A stretch of DNA of 64,000 nucleotides from Chryseobacterium sp. Marseille-Q5410 (GCA_946892665.1 CAMPOT010000001.1:1798001-1862000); one strand, 5' to 3'. Shown: positions 29,639 through 39,571, counted from the first letter of the stretch. Notes: a model not told the origin generated them from the sequence alone. Numbers and translations are program-made.

Positions 29639-31207
29639 ATGAAACTGCGAAATCTCAAATATCCTCTGATCATTGCATCAGCGATTTTCATTAATTCCTG
29701 TTCCACACAGCAACCAGCAAAATCTATTCCTAAAACTACCACTGAACCAACAAAACCTGTTGCAGCAAAACCAAATCCTCCAGTTTCGGCTCCGGAGAAG
29801 AAAATCACGGTTAATCTGCCGGAAATAAACAGAGAATTTCGTGCAGCATGGATTGCTACGGTTGCTAACATCAACTGGCCAACAAAAAACACCCTTACTA
29901 CACAGCAACAAAAAGATGAGGCAATACAACTTCTCGATCTGCTAAAGGATGCCAATTTCAATGCTGTTATTTTTCAAGCTAGACCTTCTTCTGATGCCTT
30001 ATATAAAAGTGATTTGGAACCTTGGTCCTATTTTTTAACAGGACAAACCGGAAAAGCTCCTTCTCCGTTTTACGATCCGCTGGAGTTTTGGATTTCCGAA
30101 GCCCATAAAAGAGGAATGGAACTTCATGTGTGGATGAATCCATATCGGGCACATCATACCACAGGTGGAAGCGTAACATCTTCAAGTATGGCAGCAAAAA
30201 TGTCCGAAAGTACCTACCGCTTGAAAAACGGAATGTATTGGATGGATCCTTCGGATGAGCGTGTTCAGAACCATGTTTCCGCGGTAGTAAAAGATTTAGT
30301 AAAAAGATATGATATCGATGCGGTGCATATCGATGATTACTTCTATCCTTATAAAGAATACCATGGTGGAAAAGACTTTCCGGATGACCGAACCTGGAAT
30401 GCCTACAAAAAAGCAGGAGGAAACCTTTCTAAAGCGGATTGGAGAAGAGCAAACGTGAACAAAATTATAAAAAGACTCCACGATGAAATTCATCAGGAAA
30501 AGCCAACCGTAAAATTCGGAATCTCACCGTTCGGAATCTGGAAACCTGGTTTCCCAGCAGGCGTAACCGGTTCTTCACAATATGATGAACTTTATGCTGA
30601 TGCAAAACTATGGCTCAATGAGGGCTGGTGCGATTATTACTCTCCACAACTATATTGGAAAGAAGGCGGTGCACAAAGTTTTTCCGCATTGCTGAAATGG
30701 TGGAAAGATGAAAACATTAAAAACATCCATCTTTGGCCAGGACTGAATACAGTCGCTGTAAAATCAGACAACAAACTCGCGGAAATTATCGGACAAATGA
30801 GTACCATCCGCAGAATGATGCCTAAAAATACCGCCGGCGAAATACATTACAGCATCGATGGACTGAAGAAAAATCCTGAAATGTTGAGAGAGATAAAAAA
30901 ACTTTACAAAGAAGATGCATTGGTTCCTGTAAGCCCTTGGATCAAAGCAACAAAACCTGCAACGCCGAATATTAAGGTTGAAAAATCTTCGGAATCTTAC
31001 AAAATCAGTTGGAATTCAAAAGAAAAGGTTTTTCGATGGGTTCTTTTCGCTAAGTATGGAGATATCTGGATTACCGATGTACTTAACCCTGATCAGTTAA
31101 GTAAAAGTATACCTGCAAACCAATTTGGGAAAAAGCTCAATACTATTGCAATTATCGCGATTGACCGCTTGAGCAACGAAAGCGATTATGCTGCGGAAAA
31201 ATTCTAA
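29639..31207 (+). CDS. Family 10-like glycosidase lipoprotein (GHL10/DUF187, YngK-like)
   Basis: A 522-residue protein. A lipoprotein signal (IFINSC) is followed by a Pro/Thr/Lys-rich linker (~25-60) and a TIM-barrel domain: REFRAAWIATVANINWP, FNAVIFQARPSSDALYKS, LHVWMNPYRAHH, DAVHIDDYFYPY and VKFGISPFGIWKPG. The two Asp in HIDDYFYP are likely in the active site. A C-terminal fibronectin-like tail of about 90 residues follows. Relatives hydrolyse peptidoglycan glycan or other polysaccharides; the substrate is not certain. Its stop overlaps the stop of the convergent methyltransferase gene. Confidence 0.88.
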   Translation: MKLRNLKYPLIIASAIFINSCSTQQPAKSIPKTTTEPTKPVAAKPNPPVSAPEKKITVNLPEINREFRAAWIATVANINWPTKNTLTTQQQKDEAIQLLDLLKDANFNAVIFQARPSSDALYKSDLEPWSYFLTGQTGKAPSPFYDPLEFWISEAHKRGMELHVWMNPYRAHHTTGGSVTSSSMAAKMSESTYRLKNGMYWMDPSDERVQNHVSAVVKDLVKRYDIDAVHIDDYFYPYKEYHGGKDFPDDRTWNAYKKAGGNLSKADWRRANVNKIIKRLHDEIHQEKPTVKFGISPFGIWKPGFPAGVTGSSQYDELYADAKLWLNEGWCDYYSPQLYWKEGGAQSFSALLKWWKDENIKNIHLWPGLNTVAVKSDNKLAEIIGQMSTIRRMMPKNTAGEIHYSIDGLKKNPEMLREIKKLYKEDALVPVSPWIKATKPATPNIKVEKSSESYKISWNSKEKVFRWVLFAKYGDIWITDVLNPDQLSKSIPANQFGKKLNTIAIIAIDRLSNESDYAAEKF

Positions 31208-31896
31208 ATATTTTTGGTAAGTATTGCCAAATACTGGTTGCTATCGTCTTCGAAAATAATTTTTACGTAGAAACCGTATTCATCGGCAATTTCCTGCATG
31301 GTAAACTGATCGATATAGAGCCAGCCAAACCAATCTGTTAACAGATCGTGATATTCGTAGCGGCACTTTACTTCTCCGTAATAACGATCGGAAGGCATTT
31401 GAAATTCTTCATACATATAATCGATATCGCAGGAATCGAATATGATTTGCCCATTTGGAAGAAGCAGTTCATCTGCTTTTTCAAAGAATTTTCTAAGACC
31501 ATCAACCGTAGAAGAAATTCCGATTCCGTTCATCAGCAAAAACAAAGTATCAAATTTTTGTCCAGAGAACTTAAAGAAATCTTCGCAGATTACATTTACC
31601 ACGCCTCTTTCGTTCATTACTTTGCAAGCATTTTGCGAAATTTCGAGGGCAGTAACAGGAATTCCTTTTCGTTGTAATTCGATCGCATGCGAACCTGCAG
31701 CTGCTCCAATATCAAGGGTTTTACCTCTACAGTTTTCTATGGCAACTTGTTCCAGTTCGGGCATGGTATCCAAATTTCTAAAATAATACGAAACCGGCAT
31801 TTCTACCTTAGGACCAAATTGATCGTGAACAAAAAGTTGATATCTGTGGGGAGAAAAATAGAAATCGTAAATTGCTTTTCCCGGAAGATCTTTCAT
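31204..31896 (-). CDS. SAM-dependent methyltransferase
   Basis: A 230-residue protein with class I fold. Motif I is KTLDIGAAAGSHAIEL, the acidic strand is VTALEISQNACKVM, then FDTLFLLMNGIGISSTVDG and LLLPNGQIIFDSCDIDYMY. The C-terminal part has a WFGWLYIDQFTMQEI segment. Substrate unknown; small-molecule methylation is plausible. The frame extends 12 codons upstream, but those codons run into the tRNA terminator hairpin, so ATG 31896 (MKDLPGKAIYDFY) is the better start. Preceded by the tRNA on the same strand. Confidence 0.87.
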   Translation of the reverse strand: MKDLPGKAIYDFYFSPHRYQLFVHDQFGPKVEMPVSYYFRNLDTMPELEQVAIENCRGKTLDIGAAAGSHAIELQRKGIPVTALEISQNACKVMNERGVVNVICEDFFKFSGQKFDTLFLLMNGIGISSTVDGLRKFFEKADELLLPNGQIIFDSCDIDYMYEEFQMPSDRYYGEVKCRYEYHDLLTDWFGWLYIDQFTMQEIADEYGFYVKIIFEDDSNQYLAILTKNI

Positions 31897-31911
31897 ACCT
31901 TTGAAATAAAT

Positions 31912-31943
31912 ATAAAAAAAAGACTGTTCCAAAGAACAGTCTT
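31912..31943 (-). terminator. Terminator after the initiator tRNA
   Basis: Perfect 10-bp stem AAGACTGTTC / GAACAGTCTT with a 4-base loop; on the minus strand it is followed by a T run. Confidence 0.8.
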
Positions 31944-31949
31944 GCTTAG

Positions 31950-32022
<73 letters not shown>

Positions 32023-32033
32023 TTATTGTGGTG

Positions 32034-32064
32034 CAAATATACAACATTTTTATAATGTTCCAAA
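32034..32064 (-). promoter_or_regulatory. Promoter of the initiator tRNA gene
   Basis: Minus-strand TTTG (32061-32064), 19 bp, TATATTTG (32034-32041), about 11 bp before the tRNA 5' end. Confidence 0.7.
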
Positions 32065-32110
32065 TTTTTAGCAAAAAAAAATTATTAATCAATTTTTCTT
32101 AAATTTGTGT

Positions 32111-32722
32111 ATGGCAAAAATTCTGAAAATATACCCCGAAAATCCTCAGGAAAACCTTATTGCTGAGGTAATTAAAACTTTAAATGATGGTGGCATCATT
32201 ATTTATCCGTCCGATACTGTCTATGCGTTAGGTTGCAATATTTTTGACATCCGGGCGATGGAAAAGCTGGCGCAAATCAAAAAAGTAAAACTTGAAAAAG
32301 CACAGTTTTCGATTATTTGCAATGATTTAAGCCATCTTTCCAGTTTCACACGTCCCATTGAAACCTCAGTATTCAGATTTTTGAAAAGCAAAATTCCAGG
32401 ACCTTTTACATTTATTCTTGATGCCAATAAAAATCTACCTCTCGCATATAAAGGAAATAAAACAGTGGGAATTCGCGTCCCCAACCACCCTATTCCTCAA
32501 CTGATCGTAGAAAAACTAGGACATCCAATTGCTTCAACTTCGATTAAAGATGAGGATGAAGTTATTGAATATTCCACCAATCCGGAATTGATTGCCGAAA
32601 AATACGACCATATCGTCGATATTGTGATTGATAGCGGTTACGGCGATAATATTGCATCCACCATCGTAGATCTAACCAGTGGCGAGCCAGTAATTTTAAG
32701 ACAAGGAAAAGGAGAAATTTGA
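32111..32722 (+). CDS. L-threonylcarbamoyladenylate synthase (Sua5/YciO/YrdC family)
   Basis: A 203-residue protein with the YrdC fold: GGIIIYPSDTVYALGC near residue 27, the basic KKVKLEKAQFSIIC, PGPFTFIL, VGIRVPNHP and ASTSIKDEDE. It makes threonylcarbamoyl-AMP for the t6A37 modification of ANN-decoding tRNAs. The size is that of TsaC/YciO rather than the two-domain Sua5, and the YciO subgroup may have a different role, so the subgroup is not settled. First gene of the plus-strand run to copA; ATG 32111 chosen over TTG 32105. Confidence 0.85.
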   Translation: MAKILKIYPENPQENLIAEVIKTLNDGGIIIYPSDTVYALGCNIFDIRAMEKLAQIKKVKLEKAQFSIICNDLSHLSSFTRPIETSVFRFLKSKIPGPFTFILDANKNLPLAYKGNKTVGIRVPNHPIPQLIVEKLGHPIASTSIKDEDEVIEYSTNPELIAEKYDHIVDIVIDSGYGDNIASTIVDLTSGEPVILRQGKGEI

Positions 32723-32770
32723 CTGTAAAAAATTCAACAAAAAAAAGACTTCAAACCTAAATTACCATTA

Positions 32771-33529
32771 ATGAAAATCATTACTTCACCTGCGAAGCTC
32801 ATGAATATTGAAAATTCCACAGATCTTTTCAGAACTACAACTCCGAAATTTATTGAGGAAGCCGCTTTTATTCAAACCTTTTTGAAAGAGAAAACACCTA
32901 AATATTTATCCGAACTGATGGAAATATCCTCCAAACTCGCTGATGAAAACTGGGAACGAAACCAAAAATGGAAAGCTAAACCCAGCAAAAAAGAATCTGC
33001 ACCCGCATTGTTAGCTTTTGTTGGTGAGGTTTACAGAGGTTTAGATGCGAAAAGTTTAGACAAAAAAGCGGTAAATTATTTACAGAAAAATTACCGAATT
33101 CTTTCAGGACTTTATGGATTACTCAAACCTTCAGATAGGATTATGCTTTATCGTTTGGAAATGGGTAGACCTTTTCAATTCGATCAATACCAAAATCTCT
33201 ATGAATTCTGGAGAGTAAAAGTTACCGAACAGCTCAATAAGGAACTGAAAGCCAAAGATTTAATCCTCAATTTAGCCAGCTCTGAATATTTCAAGGTAAT
33301 CGACAAAAAGAAACTGAATGCACCGGTTATCGATTTTGATTTTTATGAAATAAAAGATGGAAAACCGAAAACCATCGTGGTTTATACCAAGCATGCAAGA
33401 GGCCTCATGGTTCGATATTGCGCTGAAAATCAAGTAAAAACATTGGACGAAGTGAAAGGTTTTAATTTGGAAAGATATCGAATTGACGAAAAACTATCAA
33501 CCGATAAAAAGCTGGTTTTCACGCGATAA
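32771..33529 (+). CDS. yaaA: Peroxide stress protein YaaA
   Basis: A 252-residue DUF328 protein with the family start MKIITSPAKLM, the central ALLAFVGEVYRGLDAKS, ILSGLYGLLKPSDRIMLYRLEMG, and NLASSEYFKVI followed by DFDFYE and KHARGLMVRY. In E. coli YaaA lowers intracellular iron under hydrogen peroxide and binds DNA. It lies 48 bp after the Sua5 gene and 35 bp before the thioesterase gene. Single small protein of normal family length. Confidence 0.94.
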   Translation: MKIITSPAKLMNIENSTDLFRTTTPKFIEEAAFIQTFLKEKTPKYLSELMEISSKLADENWERNQKWKAKPSKKESAPALLAFVGEVYRGLDAKSLDKKAVNYLQKNYRILSGLYGLLKPSDRIMLYRLEMGRPFQFDQYQNLYEFWRVKVTEQLNKELKAKDLILNLASSEYFKVIDKKKLNAPVIDFDFYEIKDGKPKTIVVYTKHARGLMVRYCAENQVKTLDEVKGFNLERYRIDEKLSTDKKLVFTR

Positions 33530-33564
33530 ACAAAATAAATTTTTAATTATTTTTAAGACAAAAA

Positions 33565-33972
33565 ATGAATTATCATACAAGAAAATGGATTAAACCTGAA
33601 GATTTAAATCCAAATCACTCCCTTTTCGGAGGACGATTGTTGCAGTGGATTGATGAAGAAGCCGCACTTTATGCCATTGTTCAGTTGGAAACACCGCGTT
33701 GCGTGACTAAATTTATCTCGGAAATTAATTTCGTGAGTTCTGCAAAACAGGGCGACATTATCGAAATTGGTATTGAAGCTACCGAATTTGGGAATACTTC
33801 CATTACTTTGAGATGCGACGTAAGAAATATGATGACGCGCCAAACCATTATTACCATTGACAAAATTATATTTGTAGGTTTGGATGAAAATGGAAAGCCC
33901 ACGAAACACGGCAAAACTAAAATAGAATATGTAAGCGACAGGCTTCAGAATATTGACAATCCTTCAAGTTGA
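33565..33972 (+). CDS. Acyl-CoA thioesterase, hotdog fold
   Basis: A 135-residue protein with the hotdog-fold signature NPNHSLFGGRLLQWIDEEAA and the strand TKFISEINFVSSAKQGDIIE, which matches YciA/Acot-type acyl-CoA thioesterases. The Asp in QWIDE is the likely catalytic residue. It hydrolyses acyl-CoA thioesters; chain length is unknown. Its TGA overlaps the TTG start of the following HMA-AraC gene (TTGA), so that gene is translationally coupled. Confidence 0.9.
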   Translation: MNYHTRKWIKPEDLNPNHSLFGGRLLQWIDEEAALYAIVQLETPRCVTKFISEINFVSSAKQGDIIEIGIEATEFGNTSITLRCDVRNMMTRQTIITIDKIIFVGLDENGKPTKHGKTKIEYVSDRLQNIDNPSS

Positions 33973-34529
33973 AAATCTTTATTAAAAATATGGTTTGTGG
34001 CCGTTGCGAAATGGCGGTTTCTCAAATTTTTAAAGATTTGGGAATTGAGACCGTTTCCGTTCAGTTAGGCTTGGCGGAAACTCAGAATGATTCGGATGAA
34101 AAGGAACTCAAAAATCTAAATAACCAACTAAAAAAAATCGGTTTTGAAATTTTGGAAGACCAATCGCAGAAACAAATCGAGCAAACCAAAAATCTCATTA
34201 TCCAGAAAATTTCTGAACTGGATATTTCCGAAGATTTCCTGCTTTCCGAATTTTTGAGCGACAAAATGCACCGCGATTACAGTTCGATTTCCAAACTTTT
34301 TTCACAAAAGCAGGGTATCACGCTGGAGCAATTTTTCATCCTTCAAAAAATTGAAAAAGTAAAGGAACTGCTTTTTTACAACGAATTTTCACTCACCGAA
34401 ATTACCGGGAAACTTGGCTACAAAAGTGTGCAGCATCTGTCCGCGCAGTTTAGGAATACAACCGGATTTACACCAACGGAATTTAAAAAAATGAAAGGCG
34501 AAAACCGCCTGCCACTAGACAAATTCTGA
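33969..34529 (+). CDS. HMA-domain AraC-type mini-regulator
   Basis: A 186-residue protein. The first ~65 residues resemble a heavy-metal-associated ferredoxin fold: KIFIKNMVCGRCE has CxxC (here CGRC), the metal-binding pair. The C-terminal ~100 residues form an AraC-type HTH: GITLEQFFILQKIEKVKELL, SLTEITGKLGYKSVQHLSAQ and TTGFTPTEFKKMK. Such a protein would sense copper-like ions and act on the next gene, copA. It starts at TTG 33969 because the HMA strand begins there; the next ATG is seven codons in and would cut the first HMA strand. Confidence 0.85.
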   Translation: MKIFIKNMVCGRCEMAVSQIFKDLGIETVSVQLGLAETQNDSDEKELKNLNNQLKKIGFEILEDQSQKQIEQTKNLIIQKISELDISEDFLLSEFLSDKMHRDYSSISKLFSQKQGITLEQFFILQKIEKVKELLFYNEFSLTEITGKLGYKSVQHLSAQFRNTTGFTPTEFKKMKGENRLPLDKF

Positions 34530-34606
34530 ATTTCATAAATCTTTTCCCGATATTTGTAACTGCCGGAGATTTCAACTCCCGAAATTTGTAGCAGAAAAAT
34601 AATCGT

Positions 34607-37441
34607 ATGGAAAAAACCTATCGCGTAACCGGAATGACTTGCTCCGGATGCCAAAATAAAATATCAAAAACTTTACATTCAATCGACGGAATTCATGCGG
34701 AAGTTAATCTTGAGGAGGCTTGGGTTAAAATTCACTCTCACCATGAAATTTCTTTAGATGAATTAAATTCCAAATTAAAAGAAGCCGGAAATTATGCTTT
34801 GGCTGAATTAAATTCAACAGAAAAAACCATTCAAATTCCCCCAAAAGACCGCATTTCCCCAAGTTCCGTTTACTATTGCCCGATGGAATGCGAAGGTGAG
34901 AAAGTCTATTTTCAGCAAGGCAAAAGATGTCCTGTCTGCAATATGTATCTCGTTCCCATTGAGGAAAAGGAAGAATACAAAAACAAACCGCAAACTTATT
35001 CCAAAACCAATCTTCCGGAAAATTTCAAAGATAAAATCGGCGAATATTTCTGTCCAATGTTTTGCGAATCTGATAAAACCTACGATTCTGATATCGGCTG
35101 CCCGGTTTGTCATATGCATTTGGAGAAAATTACTCCGGAATTATTGGCGGGAAGTTCTACACAAGAAAACCATCAACATGCTCATTCAAAACCAGCTCAA
35201 AATCAGGAAAATGCAGGAAAATATTACTGTCCTATGTTTTGTGAAGGCGATAAAGTGTATGATTCCAACGTAGGATGCCCTGTTTGCGGAATGGATTTGG
35301 TAAAAATTCCCGAAAAAAAGAAATCAAAATATACTTGTCCAATGCATCCCGAAATTGTAAAAGATGAACCGGGAGATTGTCCGATTTGCGGGATGGATTT
35401 GGTACAAATTCCGGGAAAACCCGATGAATTTGCAGAAGATAATACTGTAAAAATTTTATCACGAAAATTGGGGATTGCTGTAGCTTTCACCATTCCGGTT
35501 TTTATTCTTTCGATGGGTGGGATGTGGATTAAATGGCCGTTTTCGCATCAAGTTCAGGGAATTTTGGAATTGATTTTAACGCTTCCGGTTTTGTTTTATG
35601 CAGGTTGGTTTCTCATCGTTCGTGGCTACCGTTCCTTCAAAACTTGGAACCTAAATATGTTTTCGTTGATTGCTTTGGGAGTTGCTGCAGCTTTTCTTTT
35701 CAGTATTGTTGCCTTACTTTTTCCTAATATTTTTCCACACGAAATATCGCACGAAGGAAAAGTTCCGCTTTATTTTGAGGCTGTTTCTGTAATTCTTACT
35801 TTGGTTATTTTGGGACAATTGATGGAAGCAAAAGCACACCAAAGAACAGGAAAAGCTATAGAAGAACTCATGAATCTGTCTCCCGATGAAGCCAACTTAA
35901 TGATTAACGGAGAAGAAAAAAGAGTTCCGCTTTCCGATGTAAAAGTTGGAGATATTTTGCGTGTAAAACCAGGGGAAAAAATTCCTGTTGATGGAAAAAT
36001 AATCGAAGGAAATTCTACGGTTGATGAAAGTATGATTACAGGAGAACCGATTCCTGTGGAAAAAAAACAGAATGATCGTGTAACGTCCGGAACTATCAAC
36101 GGAAACGGAGTTTTCATCATGAAAGCTGAAAAAATAGGCGACGAAACGTTGCTTTCACAAATCATTAAGATGGTGAACGAAGCCAGCCGAAGCAAAGCGC
36201 CGATTCAGAAATTAGTAGATAAAGTATCAAAAATTTTTGTTCCGACCGTTATTGCGATTTCGGTTCTCACTTTTTTTGCATGGTACATTTTCGGTAATGA
36301 AAACAAGTTGATTTATGCATTTGTAAATGCCGTTGCAGTTCTCATTGTGGCTTGCCCATGTGCTTTAGGTTTGGCAACACCGATGAGTTTGATGGTAGGA
36401 ATTGGAAAAGGTGCGAAAAACGGTATTCTCATTAAAAATGCTGAAGCTTTGGAGCAAATGGAAAAGGTAAATATTTTAATTACCGATAAAACAGGAACAT
36501 TAACTGAAGGAAAACCTAGTTTAGATGAGATTTTTGTTTCGGAAAATTCCGATAAAAATTTAATTTTAAAATTAGCTGCATCTCTCAATCAAAATTCCGA
36601 ACATCCTTTATCCAATGCGGTTTTGGTAGAATTTAAAAAAGAAAATCAGGATTTTGAAAAAGTTGAAAACTTTGAAAATATAGCAGGAAAAGGAATCAAA
36701 GGAATGATTAATGACGAAATTGTTTTGCTTGGAAATGAAGCTTTATTAAAACAATTCAATATTCCAATTCCGGAAAATATTAAAAAGAAAGTAATTGAGA
36801 AACAAGATCTTGCGAAAACCGTTTCATATGTTGCAAAAGGAGAAAATGTGTTAGGATTTTTGAGTTTTTCCGACAAAATAAAAGCAACTTCCAAGGAAGC
36901 CGTTGATTTTCTTCAAAAAAACAATGTGGAAATCGTAATGATGACCGGTGACAATGAACATACCGCAAAAGCCGTCGCAACGGAATTAGGCATCAAAAAA
37001 TATTTTGCGAGCCAACTTCCTCAAGACAAATTAGCAGAAATTAAAAAGCTTCAGGCTGCCGGAAATATTGTTGCGATGACCGGCGACGGAATAAATGATG
37101 CGCCTGCTTTGGCACAATCCAATGTAGGAATTGCAATGGGAACCGGAACCGATGTTGCGATTGAAAGTTCTGAAATTACGCTATTAAAAGGTGATCTTCT
37201 GGGCGTTGCAAAAGCAAAAATCCTAAGCGAAAAATTACTAAGAAACATTAAACAAAATCTCTTTTTCGCATTTTTTTATAATACAATTGGGATTCCAGTA
37301 GCTGCAGGATTGCTTTATCCGTTTTTCGGAATTTTGCTAAGCCCGATGATTGCAGCGGCAGCGATGAGTTTCAGCTCGGTTTCTGTAATTTTAAATTCGT
37401 TACGATTGAATAACGCAGATTTGAAAGTTTCGGAAAAATAA
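34607..37441 (+). CDS. copA: Copper-translocating P1B-ATPase with four extra metal-binding modules
   Basis: A 944-residue ATPase. Residues 1-67 form an HMA domain with MTCSGCQ. Four HMBD-type modules follow near 90, 148, 207 and 243: YYCPMEC...[15 protein letters not shown]...[15 protein letters not shown]...[15 protein letters not shown]...CPICGMDL. The membrane helices then start near 290. TGE, CPC at 583-585, DKTGT at 627, [11 protein letters not shown] and the C-terminal [15 protein letters not shown] are all intact, which fits Cu+ export (P1B-1). Most CopA have one or two N-terminal modules. Preceded 78 bp upstream by the HMA-AraC regulator. Confidence 0.94.
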   Translation: MEKTYRVTGMTCSGCQNKISKTLHSIDGIHAEVNLEEAWVKIHSHHEISLDELNSKLKEAGNYALAELNSTEKTIQIPPKDRISPSSVYYCPMECEGEKVYFQQGKRCPVCNMYLVPIEEKEEYKNKPQTYSKTNLPENFKDKIGEYFCPMFCESDKTYDSDIGCPVCHMHLEKITPELLAGSSTQENHQHAHSKPAQNQENAGKYYCPMFCEGDKVYDSNVGCPVCGMDLVKIPEKKKSKYTCPMHPEIVKDEPGDCPICGMDLVQIPGKPDEFAEDNTVKILSRKLGIAVAFTIPVFILSMGGMWIKWPFSHQVQGILELILTLPVLFYAGWFLIVRGYRSFKTWNLNMFSLIALGVAAAFLFSIVALLFPNIFPHEISHEGKVPLYFEAVSVILTLVILGQLMEAKAHQRTGKAIEELMNLSPDEANLMINGEEKRVPLSDVKVGDILRVKPGEKIPVDGKIIEGNSTVDESMITGEPIPVEKKQNDRVTSGTINGNGVFIMKAEKIGDETLLSQIIKMVNEASRSKAPIQKLVDKVSKIFVPTVIAISVLTFFAWYIFGNENKLIYAFVNAVAVLIVACPCALGLATPMSLMVGIGKGAKNGILIKNAEALEQMEKVNILITDKTGTLTEGKPSLDEIFVSENSDKNLILKLAASLNQNSEHPLSNAVLVEFKKENQDFEKVENFENIAGKGIKGMINDEIVLLGNEALLKQFNIPIPENIKKKVIEKQDLAKTVSYVAKGENVLGFLSFSDKIKATSKEAVDFLQKNNVEIVMMTGDNEHTAKAVATELGIKKYFASQLPQDKLAEIKKLQAAGNIVAMTGDGINDAPALAQSNVGIAMGTGTDVAIESSEITLLKGDLLGVAKAKILSEKLLRNIKQNLFFAFFYNTIGIPVAAGLLYPFFGILLSPMIAAAAMSFSSVSVILNSLRLNNADLKVSEK

Positions 37442-37481
37442 AAATGGTAAATCAACAACAAACAAGAAAACTGTATTCAAT

Positions 37482-38459
37482 CTAGAACTTTCTTTCGATT
37501 ACATAATCCAGCATTAAATGCAGAGATTCTTTCGCTTCGGAATCGGGAAATTCATTCAGAATATCTTTTGCTTTTTGCTGGTAAGCTTTCATTTTTTCAA
37601 TCGCGTAATCTAAACCTCCGGATTTTTTTACAAAATCGATAAGCTCTTTTACTCTTTTAGAATCGGTATTGTAACGTTTGATTGTAGTGAAATAATATTT
37701 TCGATCGGTTTCGGAAGCCGTTTTTAAAGCATGAATTAACGGCAAAGTCATTTTTTGTTCTTTAATATCGATTCCGACAGGTTTTCCGATGATATTTGAA
37801 GTAAGATAATCGAATAAATCATCTTTAATCTGAAAAGCCATTCCCGTTAACGTTCCGAACTCGCGCATTTTTACCGCCAAATTTTCGTCTGCTCCATTCG
37901 ATAAAACTCCTATTTCACAGCATGCAGCGATTAAAGTTGCCGTTTTCTGTCGAATAATTTCGTAGTAAACATCTTCGGTGATATCGAGTTTTCTGGCTTT
38001 TTCAAGCTGTAGCAATTCGCCTTCACTCATCTCCCGAATGGTTCTGGAAATAACCGAAAGTAAGTCAAAATCCTGATGATCTGTAGAGAGCAAAACTGCT
38101 TTAGACAAAAGATAATCGCCAACCAAAACAGCAATTTTGTTTTTCCATAAAGCATTGATTGAAAAAAAATTCCGCCTTTTGAAACTTTCATCCACCACAT
38201 CATCGTGCACCAAAGTTGCGGTGTGAATAAGCTCGATCATGGAGGCCCCGCGAAAGGTTTTTTCGTTCACTTCTCCCAATAGTTTTGCACAAAGAAATAC
38301 AAACATTGGTCGCATTTGCTTACCTTTGGTGGTTACGATAAACCTTGTAACTTTATCTAAAAGCGCAACATTGCTTTGCATAGATTCATAAAACTTTTGT
38401 TCAAAAAGTTTCATTTCACTGTTGATCGGTCTTCGGATTTCTGCTACGATATTCGCCAC
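37482..38459 (-). CDS. Polyprenyl synthetase (trans-isoprenyl diphosphate synthase)
   Basis: A 325-residue all-helical synthase. The first Asp-rich motif is LVHDDVVDESFKRR (DDxxD), the second is FQIKDDLFDY (DDxxD), and KMTLPLIHAL follows. The product is probably an octa- to nonaprenyl diphosphate for menaquinone side chains, from length and small residues before the first motif; chain length is not proven. The start is a GTG at 38459. A TATATTTG box is at 38497-38504 on the same strand. Confidence 0.92.
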   Translation of the reverse strand: MANIVAEIRRPINSEMKLFEQKFYESMQSNVALLDKVTRFIVTTKGKQMRPMFVFLCAKLLGEVNEKTFRGASMIELIHTATLVHDDVVDESFKRRNFFSINALWKNKIAVLVGDYLLSKAVLLSTDHQDFDLLSVISRTIREMSEGELLQLEKARKLDITEDVYYEIIRQKTATLIAACCEIGVLSNGADENLAVKMREFGTLTGMAFQIKDDLFDYLTSNIIGKPVGIDIKEQKMTLPLIHALKTASETDRKYYFTTIKRYNTDSKRVKELIDFVKKSGGLDYAIEKMKAYQQKAKDILNEFPDSEAKESLHLMLDYVIERKF

Positions 38460-38496
38460 GAACTATTAAATAAAGAATGTTTGATGAAAATGATGA

Positions 38497-38504
38497 CAAA
38501 TATA
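38497..38504 (-). promoter_or_regulatory. -7 promoter element of the polyprenyl synthetase gene
   Basis: Minus-strand TATATTTG fits TAnnTTTG; a TTTTG lies about 23 bp further upstream, slightly long. 37 bp before the GTG start. Confidence 0.4.
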
Positions 38505-38550
38505 ACTAATTTTCCCTCCAAATAAGCCAAAACCAGAGTTGATTTATGAC

Positions 38551-39441
38551 TTAAAACGATTTCATTTTTCCATGAGGAACAAAATACAAAGCAGGTTTTG
38601 CTTTTCCTAAGGGAGTAATAAATTCTTCTCCTGAAATAAAAATTCCATTTTCATCGACCTCGATTCCTTCGATTTGACCGATCGATAAAGCACTTCCTAA
38701 GTAATATTTCTGAGGTTTTGCATTAAAGAAAAATCCAGGTTCAGTTTCTTTAAAAATGGAAAGAAATACTTCTGTTTTCTTCGTGTATCCTATTAAATAA
38801 AGCTTTTTCTGAAAATATGCTGCATCAGTAACCACAAAATCAGTTTTGAAAGTCTCGACTTTTTGGGCAGGATTATTGTCGGAAATTTCAGGGTCGATAA
38901 TATAATGAGATGTAGATTTTGAAGCCCATTCTTTGGTGAAAACATGAATTTTCCCGTCTAAAAAAATCATCGCTTCCGCGTCGAAATCATTATTTAGGTT
39001 ACGGCTCGAGAAATCGGTTTGTTCCGGATAGAAATAAGAAATCACTTGAACAGAATCGGTTGTTTTTTCTTTATTAAAAGGGATTTTATAAATCTTAAGA
39101 TCTTTTCTTGTTCCTGCATTATTCCCAAAATCGCCGATATACCAATTCGCTGAATCGGCCGCCATTGCTTCCCAATCCTTGTTAATTAGATTGGTTTTAA
39201 AGACATTTTCAATGTTCCCTGATGTTTTATTGATCTCGAAAATTTCAGAAGAATTTCCCCCATCATTGAAAGTGAAAAGTTTATTATTGAAAAGAAATAA
39301 TCCCGAATTTTCCTTTAAAACCTCAGAAAGCTCCGCTACTTTATATTTTTTTATTTTTAAAAAATCTGTTTGCTGTGCAGTACCGATTTGAAAAAAAACT
39401 AAAAAAACCAGAATCAGAAAATTTGAACTTATAATTTTCAT
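38551..39441 (-). CDS. Secreted propeller-like protein (paralogue A)
   Basis: A 296-residue secreted protein with signal peptide MKIISSNFLILVFLVFFQIGTAQ. It shares landmarks with the protein at 47979-48839: a DWEAMAAD segment, WYIGDFGNNAGTRKDLKIYK, and ISYFYPEQTDF followed by NDFDAEAMIF. The repeated hydrophobic-strand pattern (LYLIGYTKKTEVFLSIF, GIFISGEE) suggests a beta-propeller, as in SdiA-regulated or phytase-like proteins, but no catalytic residues can be named. Function unknown. Transcribed with or after rlmN. Confidence 0.75.
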   Translation of the reverse strand: MKIISSNFLILVFLVFFQIGTAQQTDFLKIKKYKVAELSEVLKENSGLFLFNNKLFTFNDGGNSSEIFEINKTSGNIENVFKTNLINKDWEAMAADSANWYIGDFGNNAGTRKDLKIYKIPFNKEKTTDSVQVISYFYPEQTDFSSRNLNNDFDAEAMIFLDGKIHVFTKEWASKSTSHYIIDPEISDNNPAQKVETFKTDFVVTDAAYFQKKLYLIGYTKKTEVFLSIFKETEPGFFFNAKPQKYYLGSALSIGQIEGIEVDENGIFISGEEFITPLGKAKPALYFVPHGKMKSF

Positions 39442-39571
39442 TTTAAAATTAGTCGCTTTATTTTATTGAAATTACACAGAAATTCGATAGTTCATCAACA
39501 TCAATTCTAATTTCCACACGCTCAAATTCTCTAATTTATTTTCGTTGCGGAATTTTAATCGTGCCTGAAAT

